A stretch of 25,943 nucleotides of DNA from an uncultured Lachnospiraceae bacterium (GTDB lineage: Bacteria > Bacillota > Clostridia > Lachnospirales > Lachnospiraceae). The translations under genes and the position numbers were made by a program. The number at the start of each line of letters is the position of its first letter. The first letter of the stretch is position 1. The DNA lies in the NCBI GenBank assembly GCA_937950565.1, contig CALFCS010000012.1:1-25943 (forward strand). Direction: 5' to 3'. Shown here in pieces: positions 20,954 to 25,943 of the stretch. The notes under the pieces are model-generated. The model searched no databases and had not been told where the DNA came from. It saw only the letters and a program-made list of their open reading frames with translations.

Positions 20954-21979
20954 ATGGATTACAAAAAAGCAGGTGTGGATATTGAAGCTGGTTATAAATC
21001 AGTGGAGCTTATGAAGGAACATGTGAAGAAAACCATGCGCCCGGAGGTGCTTGGAGGACTTGGAGGATTTTCCGGAGCATTTTCTCTTGCAAAAATAAAA
21101 GAGATGGAAGAGCCTGTATTATTATCAGGCACGGATGGATGCGGAACAAAAGTAAAGCTTGCGATGATTTTGGATAAGCATGATACCATCGGGATTGATG
21201 CAGTGGCAATGTGTGTAAATGATATTGCATGTGCCGGAGGCGAGCCGTTATTTTTCCTGGATTATATTGCGTGTGGAAAGAATTATCCAGAGAAGATCGC
21301 TTCTATTGTAAAAGGTGTGGCAGAAGGATGTCTTCAGTCTGAGGCGGCGCTGATTGGCGGCGAGACCGCAGAGCATCCGGGACTGATGCCGGAGGACGAG
21401 TATGATCTGGCAGGATTTGCAGTCGGTGTATGTGATAAGAAGGATATGATTACAGGGGAGAATCTAAAGGACGGCGATATTCTGATTGGTATGGCTTCTT
21501 CCGGTGTTCACAGCAATGGATTTTCACTTGTGCGTAAAGTCTTTGATATGACGAAGGAATCACTGGATACATATTATGAGGAGCTGGGGACTACACTTGG
21601 TGAGGCGCTTCTTGCTCCGACAAGAATCTATGTGAAGGCGCTTAAGAGCATTAAAAATGCAGGTGTCACGGTAAAGGCATGCAGCCACATTACAGGAGGC
21701 GGCTTCTATGAGAATATACCAAGGATGCTCTGTGACGGTGTGAGGGCAGTTGTGGAAAAGGACAGTTATCCGGTTCCGCCAATCTTTACAAAGCTTGCAA
21801 AAGAAGGAAATATTGAAGAGCATGCGATGTATAATACTTATAACATGGGTCTTGGAATGATTGTTGCAGTTGACCCGGCAGATGTGGACAAGACGATGGA
21901 AGCAATCCGGGCAGCAGGCGATACGCCGTATGTTGTGGGACATATTGAAGCCGGAGAAAAAGGAGTTACATTATGTTAA
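20954..21979 (+). CDS. purM: Phosphoribosylformylglycinamidine cyclo-ligase (AIR synthetase)
   Basis: A 341-aa enzyme of normal length that closes FGAM to AIR with ATP. Family marks are GLGGFSGAFSL, the SGTDGCGTKVKLA strand, DAVAMCVNDIACAGGEPLFF, ALIGGETAEHPGLM and the late HITGGGFYENIPRML. AAGGAGAG precedes ATG 20954, 30 nt after the purE stop. Its last 7 nt overlap purN. Confidence 0.96.
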   Translation: MDYKKAGVDIEAGYKSVELMKEHVKKTMRPEVLGGLGGFSGAFSLAKIKEMEEPVLLSGTDGCGTKVKLAMILDKHDTIGIDAVAMCVNDIACAGGEPLFFLDYIACGKNYPEKIASIVKGVAEGCLQSEAALIGGETAEHPGLMPEDEYDLAGFAVGVCDKKDMITGENLKDGDILIGMASSGVHSNGFSLVRKVFDMTKESLDTYYEELGTTLGEALLAPTRIYVKALKSIKNAGVTVKACSHITGGGFYENIPRMLCDGVRAVVEKDSYPVPPIFTKLAKEGNIEEHAMYNTYNMGLGMIVAVDPADVDKTMEAIRAAGDTPYVVGHIEAGEKGVTLC

Positions 21980-22596
21980 ATGTAGTAGTCCTTGTGTCCG
22001 GCGGCGGGACGAACTTACAGGCAATCATAGATGCCGTGGAGACCGGAAAGATTACGAATGTAAAGATTACAGGGGTAATCAGTAATAATAAGAATGCGTA
22101 TGCGCTGGAAAGGGCGAAGAAGCATGCGATTGCTGGAAAATGCATTTCACCGAAGGATTTTGATTCCAGAGCAGAATTTAACGAGAAGTTTCTGGAGGCA
22201 GTCGATGAGATGCATCCGGATTTGATTGTGCTGGCAGGATTCCTTGTGGTCATCCCACCGGAGATGATTGCAAGATATCGGAATCAGATGATTAATATTC
22301 ATCCGTCTCTTATCCCGTCTTTCTGCGGGACCGGTTATTATGGACTGCGTGTGCATGAGGCGGCGCTTGCCCGCGGGGTGAAGGTAGTAGGAGCGACGGT
22401 TCATTTTGTAGATGAGGGAACAGATACAGGGCCGATTATTTTACAGAAGGCGGTCGCTGTAGAACAGGATGATACGCCGGAGGTTCTCCAGAGACGTGTG
22501 ATGGAGCAGGCGGAGTGGCTGATTCTTCCGCAGGCAATTGATTTGATTGCGAACGGCAGAGTGAGTGTGGAAGATGGAAAAGTACGGATTCGGTGA
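21973..22596 (+). CDS. purN: Phosphoribosylglycinamide formyltransferase
   Basis: A 207-aa folate-dependent GAR transformylase using 10-formyl-THF. The phosphate loop reads VSGGGTNLQAII. The catalytic region NIHPSLIPSFCG and GATVHFVDEGTDTGPIILQ contain the family Asn, His and Asp. It begins 7 nt before the purM stop with AAAAGGAG upstream, which fits coupled translation. It is followed 12 nt later by purD. Confidence 0.96.
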   Translation: MLNVVVLVSGGGTNLQAIIDAVETGKITNVKITGVISNNKNAYALERAKKHAIAGKCISPKDFDSRAEFNEKFLEAVDEMHPDLIVLAGFLVVIPPEMIARYRNQMINIHPSLIPSFCGTGYYGLRVHEAALARGVKVVGATVHFVDEGTDTGPIILQKAVAVEQDDTPEVLQRRVMEQAEWLILPQAIDLIANGRVSVEDGKVRIR

Positions 22597-22608
22597 AGGA
22601 GGAGAAAG

Positions 22609-23880
22609 ATGAAGGTTTTAATTGTCGGAAGCGGCGGAAGAGAACATGCAATTGCATATTGTGTGGCAAAAAGTGACAAGGTTGAGAAGATTTATTGTAC
22701 ACCGGGAAATGCAGGAATTGCGGAGTATGCAGAGTGTGCACCGATCGGAGCGATGGAATTTGATAAGATTACAGCATTTGCAAAGGAAAAGGAAATTGAT
22801 CTTGTCATTGTAGGTATGGACGACCCGTTAGTAGGCGGTCTTGTAGATGAGCTGGAGGCAGCAGGCATCCGCACCTTCGGACCGAGAAAGAACGCGGCAA
22901 TACTGGAAGGCTCGAAAGCATTTTCCAAGGATTTGATGAAAAAATATAATATTCCGACGGCAGCTTATGAGAACTTCACGGATGCAAATCAGGCGATTGC
23001 TTACCTTGAAACGGCGAAGTTTCCGATTGTACTCAAGGCAGACGGGCTCGCTCTTGGAAAGGGTGTGTTAATCTGTAATACGCTGGAGGAAGCAAAGGAA
23101 GGTGTCAAGACGATTATGCTTGACAAGAAGTTTGGCTCAGCCGGAAATGAAATGGTAATTGAAGAATTCATGACAGGCCGTGAGGTGTCCGTACTTTCTT
23201 TTGTGGATGGCAATACGATTAAGACAATGACCTCTGCACAGGACCACAAACGTGCCGGAGACGGCGATACAGGGCTCAATACCGGAGGAATGGGTACATT
23301 TTCCCCGAGTCCGTTCTATACAAAGGAAGTAGAAGATTTCTGCAATAAATATATTTACCAGGCAACGGTAGATGCCATGAAAGCGGAAGGCAGACCGTTC
23401 AAGGGTGTTATTTTCTTCGGTTTGATGCTGACGGAGGACGGACCGAAGGTGCTGGAGTACAATGCAAGATTCGGAGATCCGGAAGCACAGGTTGTACTGC
23501 CGAGAATGAAAAATGATATTATCGAGGTGGTAGAGGCGTGTATCGACGGAACATTAGATCAGGTAGACCTGCAGTTTGAGGATAATGCGGCGGTCTGTGT
23601 TGTACTTGCAAGCGACGGCTATCCGGTCGCTTATGATAAGGGGCTTCCAATCAGCGGGCTGGATGAGTTTAAGAAACATGAAGGTTATTACTGTTTCCAC
23701 GCGGGCACGAAGTTTGACGGTGATAAGATTGTGACAAACGGCGGGCGTGTGCTTGGCATTACTGCAAAAGGAAAAGATTTAAAAGAGGCAAGAGCCAATG
23801 CTTACGCGGCAACGGAGTGGGTACAGTTTGATAACAAATATATGCGTCATGATATCGGAAAAGCGATTGATGAGGCGTAA
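22609..23880 (+). CDS. purD: Phosphoribosylamine-glycine ligase (GAR synthetase)
   Basis: A 423-aa ATP-grasp enzyme of standard length that joins glycine to phosphoribosylamine. It starts with LIVGSGGREHAIA. It then shows PIVLKADGLALGKGV, SVLSFVDG, AQDHKRAGDGDTGLNTGGMG and LEYNARFGDPEAQVVLPRM, all diagnostic for PurD. AAGGAGGAG precedes ATG 22609. It ends the purine genes visible here; no terminator lies in the 29 nt before the SLH-protein gene. Confidence 0.97.
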   Translation: MKVLIVGSGGREHAIAYCVAKSDKVEKIYCTPGNAGIAEYAECAPIGAMEFDKITAFAKEKEIDLVIVGMDDPLVGGLVDELEAAGIRTFGPRKNAAILEGSKAFSKDLMKKYNIPTAAYENFTDANQAIAYLETAKFPIVLKADGLALGKGVLICNTLEEAKEGVKTIMLDKKFGSAGNEMVIEEFMTGREVSVLSFVDGNTIKTMTSAQDHKRAGDGDTGLNTGGMGTFSPSPFYTKEVEDFCNKYIYQATVDAMKAEGRPFKGVIFFGLMLTEDGPKVLEYNARFGDPEAQVVLPRMKNDIIEVVEACIDGTLDQVDLQFEDNAAVCVVLASDGYPVAYDKGLPISGLDEFKKHEGYYCFHAGTKFDGDKIVTNGGRVLGITAKGKDLKEARANAYAATEWVQFDNKYMRHDIGKAIDEA

Positions 23881-23909
23881 AAAATTAAAAAGACCAGGAG
23901 GAATGAAGT

Positions 23910-25310
23910 ATGAAGAAAAGAGTATTATCCTGCGTATTGTGTGCGGCGCTTGCGTTTTCAATGGTAAGTGTTCCAGTATCGGCAAGAGAGAACAGGGTAA
24001 AGCCAGGCGCAGCTGTGGCAGAAGTGGATGAGAATGCGAAGACACAGATTCAGCAGTTTGCAGAGAAGATTGACGGACTTGAAGCGTTCGAAGAAAACAC
24101 GCTGCCGGAGAAAAAAAGTGAAGACGTAGTATCTGCTCAGGATATTACGACAGAAGCTTATGAAAACGAAGGAGCGGTTACGGATCCTTGCGGAGGCAGA
24201 GTGAATTATAATGGATATGCATTGAAGCAGTTCATTGAAACTTATGGCGGAAAGGTTTCCAGTGGAAATAAGGGAATCCGGGTAGAGAATAATGTGGAAG
24301 GAATGTATGTTGCCAGTGTGATAGAGGTATATTCCAATGACCAGTTGAAGTTCTCAACACAACTTCGGGAAGATTCTGCATGGTATCCGATGGCGACGAT
24401 AGAATTTTATTATCATCTGGCAGATAATCAATGTACAGACATCAATGCAGTGTTTTTTTTAACAGCGAGCGATTATTTGCAGTCTGACGGAGTATTCGAC
24501 GGCGCATCTTACTATTATGGGAAGGCGTTGGAGTATTGGTTTGATTCTTACCTTGAAGATGAGCTTTGCCAGGAACTGGCAGCAATCTATGATGCGGCAC
24601 TGGCAGTTGGAATGGTACAGATGCAGGCAATTGTGAATTCCATGGGATGCAACATGGCGGATCTCGGATTTTATGCCTATGATACACCGTTAAGCTCCAA
24701 TCATCTGCTGGCAAACGGAAATAATACACAATGTGCATTATGCGGCGCTTCCGTACTTCCTTTTATGGATGTATATTCTGACGGATGGTATTTTAATTAT
24801 GTAAAGAATGTATATCATGGCGGCTATATGACAGGACTTAACGAGACAGCATTCGGACCGTCTGATACACTTGTAAGAGCACAGTTTGCGGTAATTCTTC
24901 ATAGAATGGCAGGCGGTGCGGCAGCCGGATATTCCGGAAAATTCAGTGATGTACCGGATGGACAGTGGTATACAACTGCCATTATGTGGGCAAGCAATCA
25001 AAAGGTAGTTACCGGTTATGCAAATGGAAAGTTTGGTGTAGCGGATAATATTAACCGTGAACAGATGGCGGTAATGATGTATCGTTATGCAGATACTGTA
25101 GGGTTAGATGTAAGTGAAAAGGCTGATTTCAAAAATTACGGAGATGCATCAAGCGTTTCTGAATATGCGAAAGAAGCAATGCGCTGGGCAGTTGGAACCG
25201 GAATTATCACCGGAAAAGACAATGGCACAAAGCTTGACCCGCTGGGAAATGCAAACAGAGCAGAATGTGCAACAATTATAACGAGATTTTTAGCATATTA
25301 TGGAATTTAA
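23910..25310 (+). CDS. Secreted S-layer-homology (SLH) domain protein
   Basis: A 466-aa exported protein. A signal peptide is clear: KKR, a hydrophobic core (VLSCVLCAALAFSMVSV) and a likely cut after PVSA near residue 25. Residues about 26-280 form a mixed region with no domain I recognise, ending in a CALCG motif. Three SLH repeats follow at about 285-335 (FMDVYSDGWYFNYVKNVY...), 345-400 (FSDVPDGQWYTTAIMWAS...) and 405-466 (YAKEAMRWAVGTGIITG...). SLH triplets tether proteins to pyruvylated cell-wall polysaccharide. GGAGG precedes ATG 23910 by 8 nt. It may be partly co-transcribed with the pur genes because the gap is only 29 nt. The function of the N-terminal region is unknown. Confidence 0.88.
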   Translation: MKKRVLSCVLCAALAFSMVSVPVSARENRVKPGAAVAEVDENAKTQIQQFAEKIDGLEAFEENTLPEKKSEDVVSAQDITTEAYENEGAVTDPCGGRVNYNGYALKQFIETYGGKVSSGNKGIRVENNVEGMYVASVIEVYSNDQLKFSTQLREDSAWYPMATIEFYYHLADNQCTDINAVFFLTASDYLQSDGVFDGASYYYGKALEYWFDSYLEDELCQELAAIYDAALAVGMVQMQAIVNSMGCNMADLGFYAYDTPLSSNHLLANGNNTQCALCGASVLPFMDVYSDGWYFNYVKNVYHGGYMTGLNETAFGPSDTLVRAQFAVILHRMAGGAAAGYSGKFSDVPDGQWYTTAIMWASNQKVVTGYANGKFGVADNINREQMAVMMYRYADTVGLDVSEKADFKNYGDASSVSEYAKEAMRWAVGTGIITGKDNGTKLDPLGNANRAECATIITRFLAYYGI

Positions 25311-25362
25311 GATACGGTATGAAATTTTTCTTGTAAATTCAGATATTCTAGGATAATTAAGC

Positions 25363-25395
25363 GAGGCTTGACGGCAGATTCTGCTGTCAAGCCTT
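25363..25395 (+). terminator. Long hairpin after the SLH gene
   Basis: AGGCTTGAC (25364-25372) pairs with GTCAAGCCT (25386-25394), continuing inward through one G-T pair and GCAG/CTGC around ATT. The 14-bp stem is strong but no T-tract follows on the + strand. It is probably the transcription end or a 3' processing signal. The 264-nt gap between the SLH gene and the next start holds only this hairpin and a promoter. Confidence 0.6.
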
Positions 25396-25479
25396 GAGTA
25401 ATATTCAGCTATCTTGTGGGAATATCGGTAAGGAATGTTTGTTTTGCCTGGGGTTTAGAAATCAATCCATGGAAAGTTC

Positions 25480-25508
25480 TTGTAGGAATAAAGGTTATTG
25501 GGTATAAT
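25480..25508 (+). promoter_or_regulatory. Sigma-A-type promoter for the AAA ATPase gene
   Basis: TTGTAG (25480-25485) and TATAAT (25503-25508) with a 17-nt spacer. The leader of about 60 nt contains a small hairpin, TATAAGAG/CTTTTATA (25534-25552). Confidence 0.7.
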
Positions 25509-25574
25509 AGGAGAAGTGAAGCGGTGAGAGACATATAAGAGCCCCTTTTATAAGATGTGTGGATGGTGAAATAG

Positions 25575-25943
25575 ATGAAATTAAATAAGATAAGCATTAA
25601 AAACTACAGATGTTTTGATAAACTCGATATTTCTTTAAATGATCATTTGACATTGCTTGTTGGTAGAAATGGCGCTGGAAAGTCAACAATATTAGATGCA
25701 ATAGCGGTAGCCATCAGCACTTTTTTGTGTGGAATTGAAGGTGCTGTGAGTAGAAATATTCAGAAAGAGGATGCCAGATATAAATTTTATGAATTAGACG
25801 GAATCATAGATCCACAACATCAATTTCCAGTAGTAATTACAGGTGTGGGAGAGTGTGATGGGAAAATCAATATAGAATGGACGCGTGAATTAAATTCTAT
25901 TTCCGGAAAAACGACAGTGAAAGAGGCCAGGCAGTTGATTGAG
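25575..25943 (+). CDS. AAA ATPase (RecF/OLD/PtuA-like), 3' end outside window
   Basis: ATG 25575 opens a frame of 123 codons that runs off the window. The start is typical of SMC/ABC-like AAA ATPases: KISIKNYRCFDKLDISL, then the Walker A loop LLVGRNGAGKSTILDAIA. Family members include RecF, OLD nucleases and the ATPases of Septu (PtuA) and retron defence systems. The N-terminus alone cannot separate these. The region looks more AT-rich than the pur genes, with many AAT, AAA and TTA codons, which fits acquired DNA. A promoter and a moderate GGTGA ribosome site precede it. The Walker B and any nuclease domain are outside the window. Confidence 0.8.
   Translation, partial: MKLNKISIKNYRCFDKLDISLNDHLTLLVGRNGAGKSTILDAIAVAISTFLCGIEGAVSRNIQKEDARYKFYELDGIIDPQHQFPVVITGVGECDGKINIEWTRELNSISGKTTVKEARQLIE

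Overview
The window looks like chromosomal DNA of an anaerobic Bacillota, class Clostridia and most likely a Lachnospiraceae gut-type bacterium. The evidence is strong AGGAGG-type ribosome binding sites, sigma-A type promoters (TTGAxx-17-TATAAT), moderate GC, many ferredoxin-type oxidoreductases, a two-subunit class I fumarase and an SLH-anchored surface protein. This placement is inferred from gene families, not from a database match.

Region 1 (1-9224, + strand) is a redox module. It reads, in order: HdrA-like flavoprotein (5' end cut by the window), MvhD/FlxD-like protein, two FlxC/FlxB-like iron-sulfur proteins, a FlxA-like FAD/NAD(P) reductase, a fumarate-reductase iron-sulfur subunit, and a fumarate-reductase flavoprotein that keeps its catalytic His/Arg set. 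The genes overlap or nearly touch. A hairpin and about 110 nt then lead to both fumarase subunits and a short AspT/SucE-type (AAE family) transporter. The best reading is a soluble, NAD(P)H-linked, probably electron-bifurcating fumarate reductase in which FrdAB takes the place of HdrBC. The full module would run malate -> fumarate -> succinate -> export. This is the most interesting system in the window.

Region 2 (9225-12447) holds a strong terminator, a leftward gene fusing a SWEET-like PQ-loop membrane domain to a degenerate SGNH domain, and a rightward LysR regulator plus DMT-family transporter with a 22-histidine tail. The LysR gene has a near-consensus promoter and an operator-like inverted repeat.

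Region 3 (12466-16194, - strand) is iorA-iorB-paaK: indolepyruvate:ferredoxin oxidoreductase and an arylacetate-CoA ligase for aromatic amino acid fermentation.

Region 4 (16195-25310, + strand) carries pyrE behind a promoter and attenuator-like leader, then a short islet (50-aa membrane peptide, VanZ-like protein, small membrane protein, extended M29 aminopeptidase), then purE-purM-purN-purD and a secreted three-SLH-repeat protein. Two nearly identical copies of a structured intergenic element of about 75 nt flank the islet, and the second supplies the -10 box of the purE promoter.

Region 5 (25311-25943) has a hairpin, a promoter and the start of a more AT-rich AAA ATPase gene, possibly the edge of a defence or accessory region. 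I found no tRNA, rRNA, CRISPR array or insertion sequence.
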